A stretch of DNA of 64,000 nt from Spodoptera frugiperda (taxonomy: Eukaryota > Arthropoda > Insecta > Lepidoptera > Noctuidae): contig NC_064217.1 of NCBI RefSeq assembly GCF_023101765.2, forward strand, positions 11,505,788-11,569,787. Reading direction: 5' to 3'. Below the pieces are notes generated by a model, which did not search any database, was not told where the DNA came from, and saw only the letters and a program-made list of their open reading frames with translations. The position numbers and the translations under genes are program-made. The stretch's first letter is position 1; each line of letters opens with the position of its first letter. Shown piece after piece: positions 53,125 through 64,000 of this stretch.

Positions 53125-53365
53125 CTGAATTGGCCATTGCTGACCAAAGCCTCTTCTCTTACGAAAAAGGTTTGAGCATTAATCACTACGGTTGCTCAAT
53201 GCGGGTTGGCCATTTTAAACTTATTATTAGAAATTATAATTCTATATGTTCCTTCACCGTTTGACAGTTATGTCTAAATAATCTTAGGAAGTATATATAA
53301 CTCGGAAAAAGTCACATCACACAAGAACCCGCACCCTCATTCATGCGGACGCTTTAAACCTCCAC
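53125..53365 (-). repeat. SINE, reverse copy of 30465-30800
   Basis: TTGGCCATTGCTGACCAAAG, GGTTGCTCAATGCGGGTTGG, AACTCGGAAAAAGTCACATC. Confidence 0.6.
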
Positions 53366-53747
53366 ACTGGATGTGTATAAATATGTGTATTTGTTTCTCA
53401 TATTTTCGCATAAACTACTGAATGGTTTTAGATAAAATTTGACTAAGCTACACATAGACTAGTTTAGTGACATCCTTTTTTTAAGAACTATGTAGTTTAA
53501 AAATACATAACTACTACAATTATTAAGGTTTTTCCTAAATGCTTTGACACGGCTATCGAACTTAAAACCGCAAGATCTGCAGTTGAAAGTGTGTTGACCC
53601 CTTGAACATAACACATTCATAAGCACATTTTTAAAAATGCAAATTAGTCAAATGTTTACTAATATATGCTTAGTTATTGAATAAATAAACATACAATGTA
53701 ACTAGTTTAAACCAGTGACTTTGTCTGTATTGGTTAGTTTTTTATGG

Positions 53748-54010
53748 TATATGGTATGGTATGGTATATGGTATATGGTTAACGAGCAGACGGATCACCT
53801 GATGGTAAGCAATCGCCGCCGCCCATGGACACTGGAAACACAAGCGTTGCCGGCCTTTTGAGCGTTAGGAATTTAAGGGTTGTTAGGGAATCGGGGATTG
53901 CCAAGATTGGGAAGGGGGCGAATTATGGGCCTCCGGTAACCTCACTCACACAACAAGCGTTGTTTTACGACGGTTTTCTGTGGGGCCGTGGTAACACTCA
54001 AACACACAAA
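53748..54010 (-). repeat. CR1-tail type repeat with TGGTATA microsatellite end
   Basis: ATGGTATATGGTATGG run at 53745-53780, then CAGACGGATCACCTGATGGT, AAGGGTTGTTAGGGAATCGG, GGTTTTCTGTGGGGCCGTGG. Confidence 0.65.
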
Positions 54011-54333
54011 CGTTTTTGAAAACTATATGTATTTATAGAAAAAGTAAAAAATAAAATTAACGGAAAATAATCAACAGTTTTGCTTAATAATACTAATTTA
54101 CGTGACGTCTTGGGATTTTCCAATGTCAAATAATATTAGTAAAAATTAGGTAAAACGGAAACCGTATTTTGTTTCGAGTAGGTATTGATTCCATGTATTG
54201 TTCAATTGTTTGGTTTATCAACTATCAGTTAAATTTAAAAATGTTTGTTTATTTTTTATTGGACGGTAAAAAGTATTACAGGATTTTACTGTGTATTAAT
54301 TATTAAATACCTATACTTATTATAGATTTGCGA

Positions 54334-54400
54334 GTGTCCATGGGCGGCGCTGACCGTTTACTATCTGGTAAACCGTCTGCTTCTTTACCCCGTATTCCAA
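54334..54400 (+). repeat. CR1-tail fragment
   Basis: AGTGTCCATGGGCGGCGCTG then ACCGTTTACTATCTGGTAAA; short sense copy. Confidence 0.55.
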
Positions 54401-55849
54401 AAAAAACACATTTAAATTCAATCTAAGTATATTTTTTTTTACTTTTTTATGTAGGTACTTTCCACGTCTATATACTCCATCTTCGGCCACATCTTCGCTT
54501 CGCCGTTCTGACAGAAAGCGGGTTGGTGGCCAAACGGACACTTATCAACGCTAAAAAAACATGTTATGATGTTTCAGGTCCTACTAATAACCAATATAAA
54601 AAGATACCAAATATTATTAAAAACTCCTGACAATTCGCTAACTAACTAGTAGGTATTATGATATATACGTACCTAGATCACAATCTTACCATCGGGGCCA
54701 ATGCCGCCATATTAAAAAAAAAAACAACACAATCCATTAAAAATAATTCACTTCAGACTCAAAAACAATAATACTGCTGTTGTAAAAATTTGAAGGTCAG
54801 CTTAGTGTTCTGTTCATGCCCAAAAATGTTCCAGAACGGGTTTCGAAGCCCGATAACCTTGGACAGTGAAGAAGCGACGTTGCCATACTTGTGTTCTAGA
54901 CGAAAATAACTCAGCTCTTAGCTTTGTATGCCTTGCACAGAGTATACTTATGTGTGTAGCAGAATTTAAAGCTTTTGATGAACTTGATTAAAATATTGTA
55001 TTACAACGTCACAATTGTATCATATCGCATTTTTTTTATATTCCTTCATTTCTATAATATAGAAATGAAGGAATATAAATATATGGTAGATAAATAATTT
55101 TTATTTTAATGTCGGTCATGTAGACTATTTTAAAACAATATTTCTTATGGAAACAAATACTTTCGAAGATATATCGATTTGAAATATCGCGTGACAACAC
55201 TTCTAGGTACATTTTTTTAATACCGTATATCGGTATTAAAAAAGTGTCACGAACTAATATGAGATAATATCTTTAAAAAAAAATTCATAATTCATAATTC
55301 ATTATTCTTTATTGCAAATCCACAATATTATGTTCTCTCTAAAATTCAGTCGCATTATGATTAGACAACATACCTACATAATGACAAAGTAAAATGCCAC
55401 TAGAACAGCATTAATGGAATAGTACATTAACTCCTACATAGGTAAAAACATGTCTGCCGATTGGGTACTAAAATCGGAACCGGATCGTACCGAAAACCGG
55501 AATATTTACAAATTAGCACCGCACCTTTAACAACCTTCAACATTATAGGTATAAATATTATAAAAAATATTAAATACTTTAAAGAAACGACCATTCATAA
55601 GTTAATTACTACTTAATTAGTTTAATTGTTTCAAAAATCTAAAGTTTACCTTTTATATTTATTGGGACTTGTTTGTTTATCTAGATTAAGCCTCTTAAGA
55701 TCACACTACACCAAAGAGAAAATTACGTATTGTGATTCTCATAATAATCTTCACAATTAAAACAAAAGTACAAGTCTTTCTGCTAGCCTTTTAGCTAAGC
55801 TTTTTGCTACAAAGTGAGGACAGGAATATTCTCTTTATCACATTTTTAT
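54401..55849. other. AT-rich DNA with palindromes, no genes recognised
   Basis: A perfect 20-bp inverted repeat with a 1-base centre lies at 55037-55077 (TATATTCCTTCATTTCTATA), and a 13-bp pair CTTTTTTAATACC / GGTATTAAAAAAG near 55215-55245. No coding signal. Confidence 0.5.
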
Positions 55850-56145
55850 GGTGTAAGCCTGTAAACGAACAGACGGCTCACCTGATGGTGAGCATACGCC
55901 GCCGCCCAAGGATACCCGAAACACCAGAGGTGTTACAAGTGCGTTGCCGGCCTTTTGGGGGTTAGGAATTTAAGGGTTGTTGGGGAATCGGGGATTGGAG
56001 ATTGGAAAGGGGGTAATTGGGCCTCCGGTAACCTCACTCACATAACGCAAGCGTTGTTTCACGTCGGTTTTCTGTGAGGCCATTGTATCATATCACTCCG
56101 ATCAACCCGGCCCATTCGTGCCGAAGCAAGACGCTCCCATACTTC
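55850..56145 (-). repeat. CR1-tail type repeat
   Basis: GAACAGACGGCTCACCTGAT to CGGCCCATTCGTGCCGAAGC; same family as 39783-40135. Confidence 0.65.
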
Positions 56146-57227
56146 TACTTTTTGTCCAGCAAAAGTTCACCCGTATATAAATAATGGAAGCCCTTTGAGG
56201 CAGTAACCTACAATCATCAATATTATAGCAGCCACAAGATGTTCACTGCTGAACATCTGCAATAATATCTAGATCAGCCAGACGTAAGCAACTTGCATTG
56301 CAGCTCATTATGACCTTCATCAAGTCTTCTGTCCACCTAGTAATAATAATAACCAAACAGCATTGTAATCGTTTAGAAAATGAAACCAAAACTCTAATAA
56401 CGACTTTGTTTGTATCACAAATAGGGCCCAAAATTCAATACCTACCCATTAGACAAAATTTTAATAGATACGTCACTACATAATTGATATTTTCCTATTT
56501 ATGTACAAAAGATTATAGTTGAATAGCTTTAAAGTATTTAGATACAAGTAGGTAGCCACGTACACTACACAAATTCGCTAGATGTAGGTATAATAAAAAA
56601 CCTGTCTGTATTTATGTGCTCACGTTTTTGTGAAGCACGTGTGTATTTGGTTTTCATGAGCGCTGTTTAAATTACACATTGATTATTTTACTTGCATTTA
56701 TTTGGCTGATTAGGTGATTACCCGTAACTAATGATGTTAATAACTGTCTTATATTGAACGTAATATTACAACGTTTAGTGAGTCAGCTATACTTCTGCAG
56801 CTTCTGCTACGTAATGGGTTTTATGCATGAATGAACAGACAGACAGATTGGTGGTCGAATAGGTGGCATAAGCAGATTTTTTGAAATACCCACGCGAGTA
56901 TTGTGTCTCGCGTGGATCATTAGATCGATGTATTACACGTGGATGTATTTTCACAAAATGTTATGTTAAGTATGTAATAGGTAGGACCTGTATGGACGAA
57001 GATGACGTCATTAAATTGGTATTTTTGGGAGTTATTCTGTATAGTTTATATGAGAATTATGGGTATCTTATATTAAAAGTAAATACATGTTTCAATAAAA
57101 TCAAGTTGTCGTAAACACTTTATAAATAGGCTTTTTATCCTCATCGGTCAAAAGTTATCATAAATCACATGCCATAAGACGTCTACTTCGGGACATGGAC
57201 ATCCTCAATAGTAGGTACGCCATGCAG
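56146..57227. other. No genes or repeats recognised
   Basis: Small frames on both strands at 56243-56483 and 56881-57114 have no motif or homologue that I recognise. Confidence 0.35.
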
Positions 57228-57428
57228 GGTGTAAGCAGAAAGCTCCCAAACGCTGCAAACAGGTGACGGTAAAAAGGGGATTGTAAAAAATATATATATA
57301 TTACAATAATAAAAAAAAAGTAATAATAGTTGTAATCTAGAATAATACGAACACAAAAACGATTAAAATTATAAAAACATAAACAAATAATTTATTGTGG
57401 TGTTTTTCGGGAGCGTTCCGCTTACACC
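57228..57428. mobile_element. About 200-bp MITE (GGTGTAAGC termini)
   Basis: Left GGTGTAAGCAGAAAGCTCCC, right reverse complement GGTGTAAGCGGAACGCTCCC; AT-rich centre. Confidence 0.65.
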
Positions 57429-57757
57429 TTGTATATTATCATGACCTCGGTTTTTCAGCTATTTGCATCCAACTACAACCAGTCACAAAGTGGATATATC
57501 GTCATACCACTTGACTGGCGACTTTTTTGTTTACACAGTCACAATATGGTCATCGTCACCGGATTTCAATTAAAATCCAATCAATCAATGACGACACTGT
57601 GCTATGACAGGCTATTGAGGTTTCTTCAATTCGTATTAATTCAATTCTTGTGTGAGTCAAAATTCTTCAATAATGACCAATTCAAAGGTACAGTAATTTC
57701 CCGTATTGTAAATAAATATTTACACCGGGCTGCGGGCGAAGTCGTTGGCCGAAGCTA
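57429..57757 (+). other. Open frame ending in a Helitron-like 3' end
   Basis: A 109-codon frame has no domain I recognise. The last ~40 bases (GGGCTGCGGGCGAAGTCGTT then GGCCGAAGCTAG before T) look like a Helitron 3' terminus, so the frame is probably element sequence. Confidence 0.35.
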
Positions 57758-58404
57758 GTAGATCATTTATAAACTAAAACGCAATAATAATAAAAATAAC
57801 TTTTTATACAATAAAATCAATTATCTTTGTGTACGTATAGTCGTAAAAAAGCAATTTTAGATTCTTCAAAACAGCATCATATGAGAACATTTTTGTCTAA
57901 AATATACTAAACGTATCTACTCGTATATTATATAGTGTTGAAGTACATGCCTCACCAGTTATTTAATTAACAAAACGCCATTCTATCTCAATTGGAGTCA
58001 ACAATGCGATAAGTCGAGCAATTGCCAAAATAGCCGACTAGATAAATAATATTTATTATGTATATATCTAGATATGACGTCATATAAGCATTCGTGGGAT
58101 CAGAATCTTCCTTAGGGACAGTTTACGTACTTGTTTGTTCCCGGGTTATCCCCGTGGGGGCAATAAATTGAAGTAAATAAACACTATGATTGCATATCGT
58201 CAAGAGTAGGGACTGCCCACACGGTACGTTTTATTTGTTAAACTGGGTCGGTTAGTCACTGCACATAAAATATAATGTGATACACATTCCATCATTAAAA
58301 AAAATATTCTTTCTATGTTCCTAGTATGGAAAAGTTCGTTGGTCGACTTGTTACAGGCAAACTTACAAGGTCTTTGTCTTTACTTTGATTCCTTTTTTTA
58401 AACG

Positions 58405-58540
58405 GGGAAAATCATCCGATGTCTTCTCTCGCCTTGGGCGAGGCGAGAGGGAGTGTCGGACCCTTACTGACTAAAAACCACCCCGTTCCTACTCCTGCTT
58501 TTCGAGCCGGAGCCCCGGTAAACCCGCTAGGTAGCCGAAA
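58405..58540 (-). repeat. SINE / non-LTR tail
   Basis: GAGGCGAGAGGGAGTGTCGG, CCCCGTTCCTACTCCTGCTT, CCCGGTAAACCCGCTAGG; reverse 28049 family. 57758-58404 and 58541-58921 hold nothing recognised. Confidence 0.6.
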
Positions 58541-58921
58541 AAATAATATTGAATTTAATAGCATTATATCACCGAATTTGACGTTGATGTCACAACTAAA
58601 TTGTTGAAAAGTGGGTGTTAAGTAGTTAGCACTAATATTGTGCACTTCTGTCCGCCCGTATGATGATAAATATGTACATTTATGTAGAAATTGACCTTTA
58701 TAGAGTTTGTCCTTCGATGCACAATCGCGAACGAATACCTCTCGTCTGGGTTTATTGGTGTAACATTTATCATTTTGTAGGTAGAAAATGACACTGGATG
58801 TATCGTTATCTATTTATTTTCTGTTTACGTTATACAGTATGTTAACTAACAGAGGGCGTTCCTTTAAACTCGTTAATCTATATCATTAATAGATTAAAAT
58901 AAAAATATCAGCATAGAAATA

Positions 58922-60732
58922 TCTATACATATAATAAAATCGTAGACAAGTGCTGTCTGTACATTGAAAATAAAAATAAAAAAAATAGCAGGGGTTATTG
59001 TTATGTCGATGTCGAACCCAAAAATGTAATTAACTTTTTTTTTGTCTGTTTGTCTGTTTGTCTGTTTATCTGTTTGTCTGTTTGTCTGTTTGTCTGTGTG
59101 TCTATGCGCGCTAATCTCAGAAACGGCTGATCCGAGTTGGATGCGGTTTTCACGAATATATTGTGGTATGCTTCAATTTACATTTAGTGTTTGTTTCATG
59201 TCAATCGGTTCATAAATAAAAAAGTTATGTCAAATTAAAGAATCACGTCGAACACTATTCTATGCTTATACCATTAATCTCCGCCACTATTTGACGGATT
59301 TGGTTGAAATTTGGTATAGATATAGTTTAGAACCTTAGAAAGGACATAGGGTAGTTTTATTTCGAAAATCAAAAAATAAAAATAGAAATAGATCGCGCTA
59401 TGGTTTCGTTACATTCATTTGGTTGGGTATCGGCCGAGCGCTTCGGTACTATCGTAGAAAAAAACCGGCCAAGTGCGAGTCGGACTCGCCCATGAAGGGT
59501 TCCGTAGCAGCAAGTAGATGACATAATATCAAAGTTATAAAATAACTTGGTTTTGCATAGTGTTTGTATGAACGACAAAGTTATATTTGCGGTTTTTGAA
59601 AATATTTTATTTCTTAAAAACTAATTATGATATCTCGTTCAAACCAATTTTCGTTGGTAGTTTCTACTGAAGTCTACAGCATATATTTTTTTTAGATTTT
59701 TCACTCCCTTATTTTAAAAGTTAGAGGGGGGGGGACACTAATTTTTCCACTTTGGAGGCGTCTAACTTTCAAACGATTGATTTTGACGAAAAATGGTTTT
59801 AGGAACCCTTATGTCTTTTTTAAAGACCTATCCATAGACACCCATCACGGATATGTTAGCTGAAAAAAATATTTTTTTAATCAGTTCCATGTATGGAGTG
59901 CCCCCCTTTAATTTTTAAATTTAATAATTTTTATTTAAAATTCAAGTAGCGGTTATCCAAATACATCAACCTACAGAGTTTCAACTATGTAGGCCCAACA
60001 GTTACGGAAATAAATGGCTGTGACATACGGACGGACGGACAGACGGACAGACGGACAGACAGACAGACATGACGAATCTATAAGGGTTCCATTTTTTGCC
60101 ATTTGGCTACGGAACCCTAAAAGTGTATTATCAGTCGTGTGATTATATGTCTGTAGTGGTCCTGCTGTTTCGTATATTCTAAATAAATTGGTTTCGTTGT
60201 ATTTGTCAATTAATAAGTTTATTTGTTGGGTTTTCTGGTTAAATTATTTAACGTAGGTTTAGTTTGATATCGATTATTAGTAGTTGCTGTAGTTAGTTTT
60301 TTAATAAAATTGTAAGTCTAATTTATTAATTAATTAGATAGATTAGATTTAAGTCGTTTCTTTTAAATTATTTAGTTTAAGCTTGGTTATTATAGCATAG
60401 AGGATAGGTTGTAATATAATTTCTTTTTTAAATGTTATAAATTCGTAATTCGTAGCTTTCTTTAGTTTTAAGTTAGTTTTCATCTTAAGTTCGGAAAGAT
60501 TATAATATTTCTTTAGTTTAAGTCCGTTTTTAAACAATTTTTTCAATGCCCTAAGTGAGTATACATCTATTAAATTCAAACGCAGAGCTCATTATGTTGA
60601 TTTTTGAAGAGTTCCCTGGAATATCTTCTACATCTCATTTTTGAAGAGATCCCGCGAGATCGGGAACTATGTGGTTAAAACCAAAAATTTGCCGGAAGTC
60701 ACTATTCCACGCGAACGAAGTCGCGGGCAAAA
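58922..60732 (+). mobile_element. Non-autonomous Helitron, copy H3, with a 656-bp nested repeat
   Basis: Starts TCTATACATATAATAAAATC; microsatellite TCTGTTTG at about 59043-59100; the 3' hairpin CGCGAACGAAGTCGCG is intact, but the end GGCAAAA runs directly into the 5' end of the next copy at 60733 without CTAG. Interrupted at 59464-60119. Confidence 0.75.
59464..60119. mobile_element. Unclassified interspersed repeat (ACCGGCCAAGTGCGAGTCGG)
   Basis: Starts ACCGGCCAAGTGCGAGTCGG, with GAAGGGTTCCGTAGC near the left end and its inverse GGCTACGGAACCCT at the right end. Includes a GGACGGACAGAC microsatellite at 60030-60068. No coding sequence; class not determined. Confidence 0.55.
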
Positions 60733-61158
60733 TCTATACATATAATAAAATCGTAGAAAAGTGCTGTCTGTACATTGAAAATAAAAATAAAAAAATTAGC
60801 AGGGGTTATTGTTATGTCGATGTCGAACCCAAAAATGTAATTAACTTTTTTTTTGTCTGTTTGTCTGTTTGTCTGTGCGCGCTAATCTCAGAAACGGCTG
60901 ATCCGAGTTGGATGCGGTTTTCACGAATATATTGTGGTATGCTTGAATTTACATTTAGTGTTTGTTTCATGTCAATCGGTTCATAAATAAAAAAGTTATG
61001 TCAAATTAAAGAATCACGTCGAACACTATTCTATGCTTATACCATTAATCTCCGCAACTATTTGACGGATTTGGTTGAAATTTGGTACAGATATAGTTTA
61101 GAACCTTAGAAAGGACATAGGATAGTTTTTATTTCAAAAATCAAAAAATAAAAATCTA
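60733..61158 (+). mobile_element. Helitron copy H4, 5' part only
   Basis: From TCTATACATATAATAAAATC to ATCAAAAAATAAAAATC, then broken off by the tandem 5' termini that follow. Confidence 0.75.
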
Positions 61159-62799
61159 TCTATACATATAATAAAATCGTAGAAAAGTGCTGTCTGTACA
61201 TCTATACATATAATAAAATCGTAGAAAAGTGCTGTCTGTACATCTATACATATAATAAAATCGTAGAAAAGTGCTGTCTGTACATTGAAAATAAAAATAA
61301 AAAAATTAGCAGGGGTTATTGTTATGTCGATGTCGAACCCAAAAATGTAATTAACTTTTTTTTTGTCTGTTTGTCTGTTTGTCTGTGCGCGCTAATCTCA
61401 GAAACGGCTGATCCGAGTTGGATGCGGTTTTCACGAATATATTGTGGTATGCTTGAATTTACATTTAGTGTTTGTTTCATGTCAATCGGTTCATAAATAA
61501 AAAAGTTATGTCAAATTAAAGAATCACGTCGAACACTATTCTATGCTTATACCATTAATCTCCGCAACTATTTGACGGATTTGGTTGAAATTTGGTACAG
61601 ATATAGTTTAGAACCTTAGAAAGGACATAGGATAGTTTTTATTTCAAAAATCAAAAAATAAGAAATAAATTTATTCCGGACATACAGCTCACGGTTTCTG
61701 TATTCGCGGCATATTTACGGAACGCATACCCCGCGAGTAAAGAGCTTCTACTGTATAAATAAATAATCCAAGTTGTCTTTATCCTCGATAGATGGCGTTG
61801 GGATCGAAATAGATCGCGCTATGGTTTCGTTACATTCATTTGGTTGGGTATCGGCCGAGCGCTTCGGTACTATCGTAGAAAAAGTGTATATCAGTCGTAT
61901 GATTATTTGTCTGTAGTGGTCCTGCTGTTTCGTATATTCTAAATTGGTTTCGTTGTATTTGTCAATTAATAATTTTATTTGATGGGTTTTCCTGGTTTTA
62001 CTATTTAACGTAGGTTTAGTTTGATATCGATTATTAGTAGTTACTGTAGTTAGTTTTTTTAATAAAATTGTAAGTCTAATTTATAAATTAATTAGATTAG
62101 ATTTAAGTCGTTTCTTTTAAATTATTTAGTTTAAGCTTGGTTATTATAGCATAGAGGATAGGTTGTAATATAATTTATTTTTACACACACACACAACGTC
62201 ACGCCTTTTATCCCCGAAGGGGTAGGCAGAGGTGCACATTACGACATGTAATGCCGCTATACAATGTACACCCACTTTTCACCATTTGTGTTATAAGTCC
62301 CATGTAATAGGGGTGAGCCTATTGCCATATCCTGGACACAATTCCAGACTCCGTGCTACTATTGAGAAATTTTCGAAAAACCGAAAAAAGCCCAGTAATA
62401 CTTCGCCCGACCCGGGAATCGAACCCGAGACCCCATGCCCGGCAGTCGCACTTGCAACCACTCGGCCAACGAGGCAGTCAATTTAATTTTTAATTGTTAT
62501 AAATTCGTAATTCGTAGCTTTCTTTAGTTTTAAGTTAGTTTTCATCTTAAGTTCGGAAAGATTATAATATTTCTTTAGTTTAAGTCCGTTTTTAAACTAT
62601 TTTTTCAATGCCCTAAGTAAGTATACATCTATTAAATTCAAACGCAGAGCTCATTATGTTGATTTTTGAAGAGTTCCCTGGAATATCTTCCACATCTCAT
62701 TTTTGAAGAGATCCCGCGAGATCGGGAACTATGTGGTTAAAACCAAAAATTTGCCAGAAGTCACTATTCCACGCGAACGAAGTCGCGGTATAAAGCTAG
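61159..62799 (+). mobile_element. Helitron copy H5 with two extra tandem 5' termini
   Basis: The first 42 bases of the element (TCTATACATATAATAAAATC through GTGCTGTCTGTACA) occur at 61159-61200 and 61201-61242 before the full copy starting at 61243. The 3' end AACGAAGTCGCGGTATAAAG then CTAG precedes T. A SINE is nested at 62183-62478. Confidence 0.8.
62183..62478 (-). repeat. tRNA-derived SINE, first family, complete
   Basis: On the minus strand: GCCTCGTTGGCCGAGTGGTT (A-box), GTCTCGGGTTCGATTCCCGG (B-box), body ATTACTGGGC, tail ending in a GT/CA run. AATTTATTTTTA / AATTTAATTTTTA flanks it as a target duplication. It interrupts the Helitron. Confidence 0.8.
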
Positions 62800-64000
62800 T
62801 AAGTAATAAATTGCAACGTTGCCTTCCTTCAACTACGCGTGCACAGTGTTTCTTTTACGTATCGATTTAAAATTTTTGGTGAATATTTTAATATTTAAAA
62901 AATAAATTGTTTTTGAATGGTAATATTTTTTAGCATGTATGGATGCTATACTATTGCGGGTTAACAGGAACGCTCTCTGTTAGTTAACATACTGAATACT
63001 TGCTTTATAAAAGTGCATTAAGATTACGAGAGGCAAGAATAACATCAACAAGCTATCATATTGCTCCATTTACAAGTAAAAACAAAAAGATAGTCGTATC
63101 AAACTGTTTTAACTTGCAAAGTTACTTGGAAACGTTACGTCACTTGTATATAAAACAGGATTGTAAAAAAGTGTACAATACCAGCTGACCGCATAAGACA
63201 CACAAACATACAAACATAAAAAGCGTCTACTAGTTCTTACCGTGAGTAATTGATTGAAATATCATTTTTTCTCTTAGTAGGTTCGTGGGTGAAATCCAAA
63301 GAAAAAGTTTTGTATTTATATATATATTTTTTGTAAGTATTATAAGTACGAGTTTGCTTTATGTTTAATTAAACTAATCGAAACGAGAGCGGGTCGGGCG
63401 CTCTGATTGCTCGAATAAACCAACGAATCAGAGCGTAGTAATTCTCCGCACACGGTTTTACCTAGTCCTATTGTGTTCCCTTCTGCTTTACTTTCCTTGC
63501 CACATATAAGTATTGCTTGACACAACAATAATAAATTATAATTGTTTCAATTTGGGACATTTTAAGGACTTAAATTTTATTATAACTTTCGTTATGTAAT
63601 CATTATTTTATTGCTTACACGCGTGATTGTTTGACGAGTAGCAGCGCGGAATACTGCTCATAGATATAAGCCTCCAGCACGGCTTGAAACTAGTCGAGTT
63701 CCTCGTCAAACAATTACAACGTGAGTAAGCCGATAACATAATAATTAATTATCAGGACTATTCTTTCGATCGTCATTCAAGCATGCTATTATATTAGTAG
63801 AAACATTCAGTCATTCTTATCTAGGTGCAAATCAGACAGTCTAGCTACATTTTAACAAAAGCTATAGTGTGCGCACATAATTATGGCGCATGGCGTCTCG
63901 TTCCGCATCAGACGGCCTCAAGGTCAGACCAGCCGACATGTTGTATGATGTCATTTTATTGTGTCCAACTATTTTGGAAGCCACAACTGAATTCAAAGCA
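62800..64000. other. Right end of window, no host gene recognised
   Basis: 63580-63752 is a Penelope-type terminal repeat derivative (CACGGCTTGAAACTAGTCGA, TGAGTAAGCCGATAACATAA, preceded by TATAACTTTCGTTATG). The rest is AT-rich; the short frames at 63000-63188 and 63340-63528 have no motif. Confidence 0.45.

Noticed and set aside
57429..57758. 109-codon frame
   Set aside because: Ends in a Helitron-like terminus and has no recognisable domain.

Overview
The window looks like nuclear DNA of a lepidopteran insect (moth or butterfly). It is about two-thirds AT, genes are split by short introns, and most of the sequence is mobile DNA of kinds familiar from Lepidoptera: Lep1-type Helitrons ending CTAG, CR1-like and R1-clade non-LTR fragments, a Penelope-like element with a GIY-YIG domain, tRNA-derived SINEs, mariner-type elements and MITEs. 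No prokaryotic features, CRISPR arrays or rRNA genes are visible.

The host genes I can support form one tandem family on the minus strand in the left 25 kb: four paralogues of a small four-pass membrane protein. All share an N-terminal CCFC motif followed by L-R-T-G, as in LAPTM4/5-type lysosomal tetraspan proteins. Exon phases are the same in every copy (0, 0, 1), and a C-terminal RSYYL motif is shared by the three copies whose last exon is visible. Right to left they are gene A (22989-25135, 165 aa, most divergent), gene B (14999-19717, 169 aa), gene C (6792-11009, 145 aa) and gene D (5223-6241, first 97 aa only; its last two exons should lie just left of base 1). C and D are a very recent duplication: exon 3 is identical and the intron beside it nearly so. 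I rebuilt these models by hand from splice sites and cross-paralogue alignment.

Each gene serves as an empty-site control for insertions in the others. The C/D ancestor took a TG...CA LTR-like insertion of about 450 bp with a CTTA target duplication, 5 bp inside intron 3. After duplication, copy D received a 4.8-kb TTAA-flanked element (103-4867) carrying minisatellites, a CR1 piece and a Helitron, while copy C received 2 kb containing a broken, partly inverted R1-type reverse transcriptase. Between C and B lies a three-level nest of TIR elements (11201-14658) ending in a dead mariner-type transposase. Gene B holds a 1.7-kb long-TIR element with a Lep1 inside it, and a Penelope-like element with perfect 84-bp inverted terminal repeats. 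Gene A holds a 227-bp MITE that is the unfilled form of the nest between C and B.

From 25.1 to 64 kb I find no convincing host gene, only two weak promoter or first-exon hints (27851-27860 and 29796-30015). The main structures are a Helitron family of about 1.3-1.5 kb: one copy (40638-43496) carries a 5'-truncated R1-clade element with a clean 15-bp target duplication, and a head-to-tail cluster sits at 58922-62799. Dozens of SINE and non-LTR 3' tails fill the rest. Stretches described as empty mean that I saw no coding or repeat signal by eye; distal exons or regulatory DNA are not excluded.
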